A stretch of DNA of 64,000 nucleotides from Puffinus mauretanicus (Eukaryota > Chordata > Aves > Procellariiformes > Procellariidae). The position numbers and the translations under genes are program-made. The DNA lies in NCBI GenBank assembly GCA_023333565.1, contig JAJKFH010001531.1, positions 124,001-188,000 on the forward strand, given 5' to 3'. Under the pieces are notes generated by a model. It did not search any database, was not told the DNA's origin, and saw only the letters and a list, made by a program, of their open reading frames with translations. Below, one piece after another: positions 1-11,448 of the stretch. Numbering within the stretch: the stretch's first letter is position 1; each line of letters begins with the position of its first letter.

Positions 1-1204
1 ACGCTGCTTTTTTTGTTCAGAATGCTTGTGTGGATTATTTTGGGTGCATCTTGTAAAGAATGCATTATAGCTTGACTTTTTCTCAGTAACATCCTTTTTT
101 TTCCACCATGACTATTCTTTTTTAAACATGAGGCAGGTTTTGCTATTGACTTTAGAAATGCAAGGGTTCTTACACTAGTGTCTCAAAACTCTGAGTAGCA
201 ATTTTTTTTCCCAGTCAGAGTCGCAGCTTTAGCACTTTTAAATGGAGATGTGAACTCCATTGAAAATCGTTTGCGGGTAGATTTGCAGTCAGGCTTGCTG
301 ATGGGAGTTGGGTCATCAGCCAGGAAAGAAAGCTGGAACGGAGGGCCAGGAGTCTCCGGAAGAGGGGTCACGGGTCTGGAAGTGGGACCAGAAGTGTGGT
401 CATATGATGGGAAGTGTATCATGGGCCAAAAAAACCCACCCCAAAACAAGCCTGGAAGTTAGGTCGATATCAAAAATCACTCAGAGAAAATTGTAAAACG
501 AATAAGGTAGAAATAATTTGTACTGGAAGTGTTTTTTATTGAGGCTTCCATCCATGTTCATTAGAAATACCAAATAAAAAATTGCTTGGAGAGCCATACT
601 GAATTTCAGCATGCTTGTCCTTCTGAGTGAAAGTTGAGGAAGCGCCGATTTATCTGTCTGTGGTCATCTAAGGAGATTTTGAGAAGTAATACAGGACTCG
701 ATTCTCTTGTTGTTTGAGGTATTCAAATGGGGGGAGAGGGAATCTTTTGGGGGTGAAAAAGTGAAATTGCCTGTTTTCTTTGCTACTTAGCAGTACCTTC
801 GCAATATGTCTACTTTAAAATTAACACTAGAGTTTGCATTGGTGTTTATTTTGGGTACTGAATTGTTTCCAAGTTGTCTTTAAAGAGGCTGGATCCTGTT
901 CTCTCCCCCCTGGAAGAGTTTCTGCTCAGGTGTGCTGCTGGCTCTGGGGAAATGCCTGCAGGCAAGGAGAGCAGGAGGAGGAGGATGACATTAGTGTGCA
1001 GATTGGAGGACAGCCTTTTTCTAAAAATACAGCATTATTTTTCCTGTTAAATGACTGATGCTCAGAGTGGTTTTTAGATGAGCTATTTTTAAGAGATAAT
1101 GTATCCACTAAGGTTGGTCATTATGTATTGCATGAGTTTTAATATAAACTGTTTACATATTGATCTTGTTGTAAATTAAGCTGTTTCTTCCTTATCTTCA
1201 ACAG
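1..1204 (+). other. EHBP1: EHBP1 intron, 3' part (upstream of first visible exon)
   Basis: This is noncoding sequence leading to the first visible exon. It ends in a good 3' splice site: a pyrimidine-rich stretch at about 1181-1200 followed by CAG at 1202-1204. I see no repeat family and no convincing open frame here. The short open frames in this stretch have no recognisable protein features. The upstream exon or exons encoding the first ~34 residues of EHBP1 must lie before the window. Confidence 0.85.
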
Positions 1205-1262
1205 GCAGCCAGATAAACTAGTGGTGGTTTGGACAAGAAGAAGCCGAAGAAAATCCTCTAAG
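1205..1262 (+). CDS. EHBP1: EHBP1 exon, start of NT-C2 domain piece (about residues 35-54)
   Basis: This 58-bp internal exon begins with one base that completes a split codon. In the known protein that codon is Trp (TG|G). It then reads QPDKLVVVWTRRSRRKSSK and ends in phase 0 at AAG before the donor GT at 1263. The acceptor is CAG at 1202-1204 after a strong polypyrimidine tract. EHBP1 links endocytic membranes to the actin cytoskeleton. It binds EHD proteins through NPF motifs, binds actin through its CH domain and binds Rab8/10-class GTPases through its C-terminal domain. The N-terminal NT-type C2 domain, of which this exon is part, is associated with membrane binding. The basic run RRSRRKSSK fits a phospholipid-facing strand, which is an inference. 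Residue numbers assume human-like numbering from memory. EHBP1L1 is the only close alternative, and the sequence matches EHBP1 better. Confidence 0.96.
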
Positions 1263-4195
1263 GTTAGTTGATTGCTTAATAAGTCCCAACTTCAGTGACA
1301 GGAAGGATCAGGTGTTTGAGGGACTGGTTTCTTGAGTGTGGGGAGCAGCCAAATAAATGAGAAATATTTTAATTGTTTTACTTTTCTTTTTAACTCAGTT
1401 TAGCCGTAAAGTTCAGAATAAGCTGCTGTTGATGTCAACAGTAATTTATGGAAACACTTAACTCTGATTTCAGCTTCAGTTATTTGTTTAGCAGAGCTGT
1501 ATCATCATCAGTTCAATTTCAGTTATTAATTGCTAATAACCTCCTTAGAAAGGAGAATCTGCTTCACCACGAGAAGTGTATTAAACATAATAATAAAAAA
1601 AAAAGTAATAAAGAATCTGACATTACTGCAATAGGGAGATAAAGTCTGAATAAGAGACTATTTCACAACTAGAAAACACTACAAATCAAAAAGAATGAAC
1701 ACAGGCTCTTTCAGCCAGTAGTGTATATTTGAATTAAATTTTAACATTTTACTTCCACAAACACTGTGAGGAAGCATGTGAATTTGTGTTTTATGGCTAA
1801 TGACTTGGTAGCCTGAGGAAAGGGAAGCTCCAAATCAAGTCTGTCCAGTATTTGGGCATTCATAAAGTTTGTCCTGCGTGTGGTTGGGTTTTTTGATGTG
1901 TAAAAGTTTGCAAGCAGAGTAGCCATCTCTTCTGTGAGCTTCACCTTACTTCTCTTCCTGCAGTAAGAAATCTGAAAGCCTTATGAGATTACTGTCTCTT
2001 TGTTAAATGGTGCTCAGTTTGTCTAGACTGCTGAATTTTACTGCTCTGACAGTAAGATGCAGTTAGCCTCTATGGAGCCTCCTTTGGGTCTGGGGTGAAG
2101 GGAAAGGCGACAGAGTCTGGGTGTGTGGCTTGGTTTCCATAGAAAATGAAGCTTAAAAAACCCCACCACACTCTCCATTTACACTGAGATTGAAACAAAT
2201 GGCAAGCATTTCTAAACCTCTGCAGTATCTAATATGACAATGTCTTGTATGTATTATATTAATGACTAGTAAGAGTAAAATCTTTTGTCAATCCTAGCAG
2301 TCAGTTGTTGTTGCCCAGGGAGGTGGGGAGCCTATTTCATGCGTACAGCTGGCAAGCAGAGGCCTTTGAACACTGGTCGCATTGCAGGATTTCTTTTGTT
2401 GTCTTGTGTCCTCTGGTGTAGGGCTGTCCACCATCTGTCCAAAAGCTTGAGAAGGGCAACACAAATGAGCCGGGAAAAGGAAGTGTCCTAACCACTGGGC
2501 AGGTTTGCAGGGGGAAGGAATGTGTGCTGGTTTCCTCCCTTCCCAGGAGGATCTCCTCTTCAAGATAACTCAGCCACACTTGCTCATTCCCTCTCCCCAC
2601 AACTGTTGCCTCTTACCCTGGTCAGGCTTATGGCAAGTGGTCTTGTCCAGAGGGGAAGTTTTGAAACTCAGCCTGTTAATAGTTCTTTAACATTTCAGTT
2701 AAATAGAGGTAGTCTAAGTCCATTTTTGGTGTACGTGTGTAACTCAAAATGATACTTCCAAGAATTCTGGGACGGTGGAGAGAGGGCACCCACGACAGAG
2801 AAGATATCTTGAAATAATTATATGTTGAAGAACTTAAATGTGATACACAATTTCCTACCCTACTCAGGAGAGACTTTGGGGTTTTTTTACTGGTACTCTT
2901 CTTTTTCTGACTTCTTTTTCTGATTGTCATGCATATTTGCTGTATTTTGTCTTTTAACTTGAGACCTAAGCTATTCTAAACTGTTTTATCTAAAGACTCG
3001 TTACTGACTGAAAGTGACTGCACAACCAAATGCCTACTCCAGTGTGTGCATCCTAAATTCTGCTTTAGGGTATGAAAACCCAAAGGTGTTAACCTGGTGA
3101 GTAAACAAGGGTGTGAACTTAGTCTGGCACCTTTTCCAAGATAACTGCTCCTGTTCCATGTTTGTACACTTCAGCAAAGCCAGTCAGACTATTCCCCTTT
3201 CATTGAAGGATAAACTAGCTCAAGTTACCTTGAGCATGGTGTGTATCTAGGCAGTAACTGCCGATGTATGCTGTCAGTTGTGGCTTACCCTATGATAACT
3301 TTTCTGTTTTAGTTTTGTTTAATTTCTATAGAACAGAGAGAGAAAAGATAATATAGAGCAGTAAATTCAATACTTACACAAGCATTGTAACCCTGAAAAA
3401 CAACTTATTTGTCCATGAATGGTTTGTTGAGATTCAGAATATATTCAGAAACAGAAGTCCTAACAAAAGTCCAGTAGGGCTTTGTGAAGTGATGGGTTTC
3501 TGCCTGTGGTGTTATGGGCATGATGCCGTGGGCTCCAATGGCAACATTTCACTGAGGCAAGAGGATTTTCTGACACTAGCTTAACTTTTTGGGCTTGAAG
3601 TTTTTTCAGCTGGGCCATAAAATTCCAGGATATGTCCTCCTGTGAGTGTCTTCTCTTTTGGTCACCAGGCAATAGAAGCAACTCTTGGATAATCTGGCAG
3701 ATTTACCTGAGACTCAGATAAATCTTTTGCTAACTAATTAATTCATGCTTACTAAGATCCCACAAAGGTACTTTGAAAGAGGCTGAGTGGCCCTGAGGCC
3801 TGGGCAGAGGATAGAGTTAATTTTAAAACTTGGGGGGAGTTGATATGATTTGAGCTGTTTGGGTCCAAGACTGTAGATCAATAAATGTTCTTGATCTCTT
3901 AGTCATCCTGCCAGTAAAATACTTTATTCAACATATTTGTTTCATCTAATTGCTTTTTTGGAAGCAAGTCAAATGAATATTTCCTCTTACTTTATTTTTG
4001 ATGGACACTGGGCTCAGTGACTACAAAGCATTAATAATTTTCTATATTTTTTAGCTTCTTTGAGAAGGAGGAGGAGAGGGATGAGATCTTACCTTACTGT
4101 AAAGATGTTGTAAAGACTTCTTTGGAGGTTATGATTTCTTTTCTGAACTTTTCAGATCGGTAGGGATAATGAGGGATATCCCTATGTTAGTTCAC

Positions 4196-4670
4196 AGACT
4201 TGCAGAATGATTGAGGTTGGAAAAGACCTCTGGAGGTCATCTGGTCCAACTCCTCTGCATAAGCAGGGCCACCTAAAGGTGGTTGCCCAGGACTGTGTCC
4301 AGACAGCTTTTGAATATCTCCAAGGTGGGAAACTCCACAACCTCTCATGGCAACTCGTGCCAGTGCTCGGTCACCCTCATAGTGGAAAAGTGTTTCCTGA
4401 TGTTCAGAGGGAAGCTCCTGTTTCACTTTGTGCCCACTGCCTCTTGTCCTGTCACTGGGCACCACTGTGGACAACCTGACTCTGTCTTTTTTGCACCCTC
4501 CCTTCAGTTATTTATATACAGCTGTAAGATCCGCCGAGGCTTCTCTTCCCCCAGGCCAAACAGTCCCAGCTCTCTCAGCTTTTCCTCCTATGAGAGATGA
4601 TCCAGTCCCTTAAATGTTTTCATGGCCCTTTGCTGGACTCTCTCCAGTAGCTCCACATCTCTCTTGTACT
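4196..4670 (-). mobile_element. CR1 LINE fragment, 5'-truncated
   Basis: The plus strand reads as the reverse complement of a CR1 3' end: GGTTGGAAAAGACCTCTGG, then GTCATCTGGTCCAACTCCT, followed by degraded C-terminal ORF2 sequence with GTTTCCTGATGTTCAGAGG and TGGACTCTCTCCAG. The 3' octamer tail is reduced to TGCAGAATGATTGAGG, so the copy is old. The 5' truncation point at about 4670 is marked by an inverted microduplication (see the 4660-4686 hairpin). The insertion is antisense to EHBP1. Confidence 0.9.
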
Positions 4671-4686
4671 GGGAAAGTACAAGAGA
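4660..4686. repeat. 11-bp perfect inverted repeat at CR1 5' junction
   Basis: TCTCTTGTACT at 4660-4670 is followed by a 5-base loop (GGGAA) and its exact reverse complement AGTACAAGAGA at 4676-4686. The left arm belongs to the CR1 sequence, which normally continues with a conserved CTTCTTGTA motif in this region. The right arm is unrelated host flank. This looks like a foldback created when the element was inserted. Confidence 0.85.
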
Positions 4687-5732
4687 TAACGTCATCAAAA
4701 AATGTGATGCAACTTGGAAGATGGTATGATGGTGCTATGGACGTATACTGAAACTGGTCTGCTTAACTAATGTAATCTTAAGATACCATTGAGCTGAAGG
4801 CTGAGTTCTTGATGTCCTTTGAAGCCCTTATTTTTGTGGTTTTCTATGATTTTGATATTCCTTCTGGCCACATACTTCCTTTCCAAGTAAACTACTAGAG
4901 TGGTCCCTCAATTAGAAGAAATCATGGGAGACATCATGTGCAGGAGTCCGAATATTTTAGTTGTTACTGTGGGAAACATAGGATAGGAGCTGTAGATATG
5001 TTAAATTATAGTAAGTTTTAAAGTATTGCAAATGAACAGCAATAACCATTTTGAAAGAGCATTTAAATAGCAGTCTGATGGATGGATACAGGACCATAAA
5101 CGTATCCAGCAGTTACTGACCTTAATGCAGATTTAAGTTACCTACAGCTCTATTCTGGCATCCCCTCTCTCTGGGCAAGTCTGATTTTGATGCTTTTCAA
5201 GAGGCGTGTCAAGACAAGATGGCTCTCTATAGCTGGGCATCTTCATCTTGTGTGCCAGGAGTTTACAGAAGATGGTGATTTGCAGTCTTGCTATATTTGG
5301 TAGAATTACTGGGCAATCCTAGAACCAAAATGAACTTTCAGCTTTGGTTGGGGGAGGGCTCACCAATATGCTTGTGCAAATAGGCACTCTGCTAGATTTG
5401 ATGTGTCTTTCCATTTTGTGGGTGTCTGAGGCATGGGGACTGACTTGCAGCAGTGTTGAGCAGCCGTCATTGCACTTGAAGTGAAAAAAATCTGCTTTGG
5501 AAAACAAAACAAAAGGTTGTTTCATGCTTAATCCCTATAAAGTAAGGTCCTAGCTGATTTAAGCAGACCATGCAAAATTAGTGGAAACTGGCTATTCTTT
5601 CGCTGCTTGTAAATTGGGGACCATAATACCCTTCTTTTTTCCAGGGATACCGTAAAGTTAAATTTTGGTGACGTTCTTGAGGTGCAGTGATGGATGTCCC
5701 AGAAAACTGTGACAAAAATAAATCTGCATTGA

Positions 5733-5823
5733 GTTCTTTGGGGGTTTTTTTTTGGTTGTTTTATTTTTGTTTTGGGTTTTTTTTGTGGTGTTTTGGGGTT
5801 TTTTTTGGTTTTTTTTTTTTTTT
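5733..5823 (+). repeat. T/G-rich low-complexity tract
   Basis: This is about 90 bases of T runs interrupted by G2-G5 runs, ending in 15 T at 5809-5823. The complement is A/C-rich and resembles a decayed A-rich tail. However, no recognisable retrocopy body lies on its 3' side (from 5824, the 5' direction on the minus strand). Confidence 0.8.
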
Positions 5824-6203
5824 ATGAGAAGCCTCATAGATAAGGCCAGGAACTGCTTGATGAGAAGGCAAAGAGGCTCTTTATCTGAGCATCATCTGTC
5901 ACGGGCAGTGAATAAGGCAAGGTTTGGTGGTTTAGTAAAAGAAATAGCATGAATCGTGTATTTCAGGAATATGTCATGAATGTGTATGTGTGAAATTAAG
6001 TTTGAACAGCTAGCCCAGTGCTAGAGAATCTGTTTCCTAGTGAAGATGAGATTTTGCTCATTTTCCAAGCTTAGCCGTCTTTCTGTAGCTTTTTAGCAGT
6101 AATACATGGATGCATAATTACAGTTGTAACACATGTGCGTGCTGATAAATTGAAAATATTCATGGGAAGACCTGTGGGAATCTGCTAGTTTCCTCATCTA
6201 CTC

Positions 6204-6710
6204 TCAATGAACACCGACAGCAGCAGGTTGAAAATTGTCTGAAAAGTGTGTTGGCATTGAGGCAGCAATGGCGTTTCCAGGGCTTTGAACTTTCTTCTTT
6301 GGCATGTGCTGGGTTTTTGGGAGTGTGATGGGAGCGTTGTTCTGGTGCCCAGCCTCTTTAACTGGAGGACGAAGCACAGTGATTTCAGGATGATCATGGG
6401 GATGTAAGCTGTAGTCTGCAGTATGGTCTTTAATTTGTCTCTTCCCTTTGTGATACTGAGCTATGGTACAGAAGAAGAAGCTGCCATCCACAAACTGCCA
6501 GTTGAGGTTTCCTTTAGTGTGGGGGAATTGGCAGCTTTTCCCAGTCCATTCCTTTTCCAGCGGGTCCGTTAGCAGCTGGATCTGACCTCTGGCTGTCCCC
6601 AGACGATGTATGGCTTTGGTGGGAGTCATCACATAGAGAAATTGGAGCAATGCTTGGTCTTCACAAGGCGTGCTGCTTGTGTGGAGGCACCAGATGAAGG
6701 ATCTGGCTCC
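6204..6710 (-). other. Unidentified minus-strand open frame, 168 sense codons, possible gene remnant
   Basis: The frame is open from just after a TAA at 6711-6713 to a TGA at 6204-6206. The first in-frame ATG is at 6627-6629 and would give 141 residues. The composition is protein-like: aromatic and charged residues are mixed and there are few low-complexity runs. Recognisable stretches include CEDQALLQFLYV, GNLNWQFVDGSFFFC and HPHDHPEITVLRPP. I do not recognise the family. There is no poly-A tail or flanking duplication to prove a retrocopy. A CTGACAG at 6714-6720, just upstream on the minus strand, could be a splice acceptor. From base composition I roughly estimate that an open frame this long is uncommon by chance in 64 kb but not impossible. 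Confidence 0.3.
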
Positions 6711-8679
6711 TTACTGTCAGCTCCTCCTCTTTAAGTTATTAATTTTTTTTTTTCTCTTCCTGTCTGTGTTCTGCCTGGATAACGCTGAAGAAGAGGGACT
6801 ATCCGTACAAGCTGAGCTGCCCTAAGCACTGTTGGAGCCAGTCGAGCTCCTGCTTGGTGCTCTTGTGCCCTGAACAGCGTGTCACAGAGACAAGTAGCAG
6901 AGCTGGTCTGATCATAGGCAGTTGGCAAAAGTTTTATCAGGGAAAGAAAAGCAGCAGCTTGCTGGCTCACAATAAAGCTGCTCCTGGGGCTGCAGGTGAG
7001 GAATAATGGTAGGTCTGGTTCTGACTTCTGCTTTTAAAAAACAATATTGAGGGCTTGGCTATTGGAATGTAATTTTGATGCATAAATATAAACTGTTCCA
7101 TAATTTGCAGCAGGCTTAAAATATTATGGTCAGCTCTAGGATCTTACAGGAAAGTAACTTGCAATTATCCTGCACAACAGAGGCAGGATGAGATGAGGTG
7201 GTAGTGAAGGAGGGAGAAAGCAGATGGGTAACATAAAGCATCTGGAAGGGTAGGCTCTTGAAAAAGTGTAATATTTTATTTTTGAAGGGTCAGGAAAGAG
7301 ATTTTTGTAGAGACAAGGAAAAGTGTAAGCAGCAGTGAGCAGAGTTGGTCATGATAGGAATGGCATATGTGCCAGGTCATGAAATCCCCTACGTACAAGG
7401 GCTGGGGAAGTGACTTCCATGATGTACTCTAGTTAGCTGATTTGCCTGCATCTGCCTCATCTTCTTCATGATGAAGTGATGAACAGCTGGGGTGGCATTT
7501 ATTAACTTCATGTTTGAAAGCAGAGTTCCCGATTTGGGGCTGTCTTCAACTTTATCTTTTTTTTTAATTGATTGTTCTGTTTATAATATAGTATTCTAGT
7601 ATTCTATAATATAGACAGCTGAGCAGTGACTGTAAGGAATGTTTCTATTCAGTCTCTCTTGTGTTTTTTTGTTTGTTTGTTTGTTTTCCCAGGAATTGGC
7701 TAAAAAATTCTGGTGAAGGTTTAGTAGGGTTTTTTGGTTTTGCTACCTCCCCCTCCTCCTTGTAAGAGGATGACACTGGATTTATAATTGTTTATACACT
7801 TATATTACAAAGAATTGATAGTAATTTTTTTAGATTGGAGGAGAGTGCTTCAAAAGTAAGTGTTTATAAAATTACCTGGTTTGTTCCAAGTTCTGCAGAA
7901 ATGTATTTGTCTTTTGGAAAGCTGTGCAATGTCATCATCTTCTCTAGCACCTCTGCTAATTGCTGTCATCCAAGTTTGCCTGCAGAGTAGGAGGCAGTTT
8001 CATATGGTCAAGGTCAGCCCCTGGTGAGTAATTACAAGGAGAGGTGGTGTACCAAAGGCAGCCCGTGGGTGAGCTAGTCTCATCTTCTTTTGTTCAATCG
8101 ATGTATTGCCATATGTTGAACTAGATAGAGCTGCTTTATGGTCTTCTGTAACGTTTCCCCTTTTGGTACAAGGGTTTCAGTGATGCAGGGAAACGTTACT
8201 TTTATGATTAAACCACTTGTAAAAGTAAGCCCACTCTGTGGTCCCCAGCAGAAACTGCTGGAGAACAAGACTTGAGTTTGTCTAGCCTGTGCATGAGGTG
8301 AGAGGTGTGTGAGACTATGCTGTTTCACACAATCAAAAAGTGGAGAGACTGTACCTTGCTGATAATAGCTTAAGTATTACTAAATGTTGAGAATTTGCAC
8401 AAACGTCAGAGCTCTCTCTTTGTGTTTGAAACTATTGAAGCCTGCTTGACAATAGATTCAGTATTTTCAGGAATGTTTCACTAATTTTGAGTACAGTTCG
8501 TAAGCCTTTTGGTGTGGTGTATGTGCATTATCATATGGAGCACTGGACATTGTCATTACCTGGCCCTATAAGTTGCTGATTTTCATAGAATCATAGAATC
8601 AGTAAGGTTGGAAAAGACCTTTAAGATCATCGAGTCCAACCGTCAATCCAACACACCATGCCCACTACACCATGTCCCT

Positions 8680-10060
8680 AAGCGCCTCATCTACACGTCT
8701 TTTAAATACTTCCAGGGATGGTGACTCTACCACTTCCCTGGGCAGCCTGTTCAAGGGGCTGACCACTCTTTCAGTAAAGAAATTTCTCCTAATGTCCAAT
8801 CTAAACCTCCCTTGGAACAACTTGAGGCCATTTCCTCTCGTCCCATCGCTGTTACTTGGGAGAAGAGACCAACCCCCACCTCGCTACAACCTCCTTTCAG
8901 GTAGTTGTAGAGCACGATGAGGTCTCCCCTCAGCCTCCTCTTCTCCAGGCTAAACACCCCCAGTTCCTCAGCCGCTCCCCATCAGACTTGTGCTCCAGGC
9001 CCTTCACCAGCTTCGTTGCCCTCCTCTGGACACGCTCCAGCACCTCCATGTCCTTCTTGTGGTGAGGGCCCCAGAACTGAACACAGGATTCGAGGTGCGG
9101 CCTCACCAGTGCCGAGTACAGGGACACGATCACCTCCCTGCTCCTGCTGGCCACACTATTTCTGATACAGGCCAGGATGCCGTTGGCCTTCTTGGCCACC
9201 TGGGCACACTGGCGGCTCATGTTCAGCCGGCTGTCAACCAGCACCCCCAGGTCCTTTTCCTCTGGGCAGCTTTCCAGCCACTCTTCCCCAAGCCTGTAGC
9301 GTTGCCTGGGGTTGTTGTGGCCAAGTGCAGGACCCGCACTTGGCCTTGTTGAACCTCATACAGTTGGCCTCGCCCATCGATCCAGCCTGTCCAGGTCCCT
9401 CTGCAGAGCCTTCCTACCCCAGCAGATCAACTCCCCCCAGCTTGGTGTGGTCTGCAAACTTACTGAGGGAGCACTCGATCCCCTCATCCAGATCATGATA
9501 AAGATATTGAACACCGGCCCCAGTACTGAGCCCTGGGGCACCTCGTGACCGGCCGCCAACTGGATTTAACTCCGTTGACCACAACTCTCTGGGCTCGGCC
9601 GTCCAGCCAGTTTTTTACCCAGCGAAGAGTGTACCTGTCTAGGCCGTGAGCCGCCAGCTTCTCTAGGAGAATGCCGTGGGAGACAGTGTCAAAGGCTTTA
9701 CTGAAGTCCAGGTACCACATCCACAGCCTTTCCCTCATCCACGGGTCACCTGGTCATAGAAGGAGATCAGGTTGGTCAAGCAGGACCTGCCTTCCATGAA
9801 CCCGTGCTGGCTGGGCCTGATCCCTGGTTGTCCCGGACATGGCTCGTGGCGCCTCAAAACAAACGGCTCCATGATCTTCCCGGCACGAGTCAGGCTGACC
9901 GGCCTGTAGTTCCCGGATCCTCCTTCCGCCCTTCTTATAGATGGGCACATTGGCAGCCTCCAGTACCTCCCCAGTTAACCAGGACTGCTGGTAAATGATG
10001 GAGCGGCTCGCAAGCTCCTCCGCCAGCTCCCTCAGTACCCTCGGGTGGATCCCATCCATA
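8680..10060 (-). pseudogene. CR1 ORF2 reverse transcriptase and C-terminal region, frameshifted
   Basis: RT blocks are readable in three different minus-strand frames. PRVLRELAEELA lies in 9754-10059, [16 protein letters not shown] and [16 protein letters not shown] in 9735-9950, and YLDFSKAFDTVSHGILLEKL in 9493-9738. PQGSVLGPVFNIFI lies in 9356-9559. The C-terminal [19 protein letters not shown] and [18 protein letters not shown] lie in 8930-9244. The catalytic box expected as FADD reads FADH at 9447-9458, so the second Asp is replaced by His. Multiple frameshifts plus this substitution mean no active polymerase can be made from this copy. Confidence 0.95.
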
Positions 10061-10114
10061 GACTTGTGGCGTCCAGGTGGCAGGTCATTAACTTCTTCCT
10101 CTGGATTATGGGGG

Positions 10115-11386
10115 TTATCCTGCTTGCCTTGTCTCCAGCTCAGGGGCTGAGTACCCTGAGGATAACTCTCTGACTAAAGACTGGGCAAAGAAGGTATTGA
10201 GTACCTCAGCCTTATCCTCATCCTTGGTGGCAACGTTCCCCCCCGCATCCAATAGAGGATGAAGATTCTCCTTGGCTCTCCTTTTGTCATTAATATACTT
10301 GTAAAAGCATTTTTTGTTGTCTCTCACGACAGTGGCCAGGTTGAGTTCTAGCCGGGCTTTTGCCTTTCTAATTTCCTCTCTGCACGATCTAACGAGATCC
10401 CTGTACTGTTCTTGACTTGCCTGCCCCTTCTTCCACAAGTGATAAACTCTCCTTTTTTTCCTGAGTCCCAGCCAGAGCTCCCCGTTCAGCCAGGCCGGTC
10501 GCCTTCCCCGCCCGTTCTTCTTGCGGCACATGGGGACAGCCCGCTCCTGCGCCTTTAAGACTTCCTTCTTGAAGAACGTCCAGCCTTCCTGGACCCCTTT
10601 GCCCTTCAGGACTGTCTCCCAAGGGACCCTCTCGACCAGTGTCCTGAGCAGGCCAAAGTCCGCCCTCCGGAAGTCCATGGTAGCGGTTTTGCTGGCCCCC
10701 CTCTTTACTTCACCAAGTATCGAGAATTCTACCATTTCATGGTCGCTAAGCCCAAGCCGGCCTCCGACCACCACATCTCCCACCAGTCCTTCTCTGTTTG
10801 TGAACAGCAGGTCAAGTGAGGCACCTCCCCTGGTGGGCTCCCTCACCAGCTGCGTCAGGAAGTTATCCTCTACACACTCCAGGAACCTCCTCGACTGTTT
10901 CCTCTCTGCCATGTGGTACTGCCAGCAGACGTCCGGAAAGTTAAAGTCCCCCACAAGAACAAGGGCTAGCGACTGGGAGACTTCTGCCAGCCTCTGGTAG
11001 AATATTTCGTCTGCCTCCTCATCCTGGCTAGGTGGTCTGTAACAGACTCCCAGCAGGATATCTGCCTTGTTGGCCTTCCCCCTCATCCTTACCCACAAGC
11101 ACTCGACCTCGTCATCACTACCATTGAGCTCTAGACAGTCGAAGCACTCCCTAACATACAAGGCTACCCCACCGCCTCTCCTTCCTCGCCTGTCCCTTCT
11201 GAAGAGCTTATAGCCATCCATTGCAGCACTCCAATCATCAGACTCGTCCCACCATGTTTCCGTGATGGCGACTAAGTCGTAGCTACCCTGCTGCACAATG
11301 GCTTCCAGCTCCTCCTGTTTGCTGCCCATGCTGCGTGCATTGGTATAGAGGCACTTGAGTTGGGCTGCCGATTTTTCCCCCGACAT
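10115..11386 (-). pseudogene. CR1 ORF2 N-terminal part: AP-type endonuclease domain, 423-codon open frame
   Basis: This open frame runs from ATG at 11384-11386 to a stop at 10115. The family product nicks target DNA to start target-primed reverse transcription. Apurinic/apyrimidinic-like endonuclease motifs appear in order: LYTNARSMGSKQEELE near residue 13, ITETWWDESDDW near residue 40, GGGVALYVRE near residue 70, LLGVCYRPPSQ near residue 110, LVLVGDFNFPDVCW near residue 140, LDLLFTNREG near residue 190 and GLSDHEMVEFSI near residue 215. The catalytic-type Glu, GDFN and SDH residues are present. The segment after residue ~230 is the linker toward the RT, including KKCFYKYINDKRRAKENL. The frame stops before the RT, so the full ORF2 is broken even though this domain is undisturbed. 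Confidence 0.95.
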
Positions 11387-11448
11387 TGGCGTGCCGCCCC
11401 TAGGCTCTTCTCTAGTGAGCCTGGTTTTATCCCCTTCCCCCTTCGAAT

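Noticed and set aside
5733..5823. G-quadruplex-like T/G tract
   Set aside because: Only three runs of three or more G are present and their spacing is irregular. It fits a decayed A-rich tail better.
8672..9352. Plus-strand open frames across the large CR1
   Set aside because: They are the reverse-strand shadow of CR1 ORF2 and its 3' UTR.
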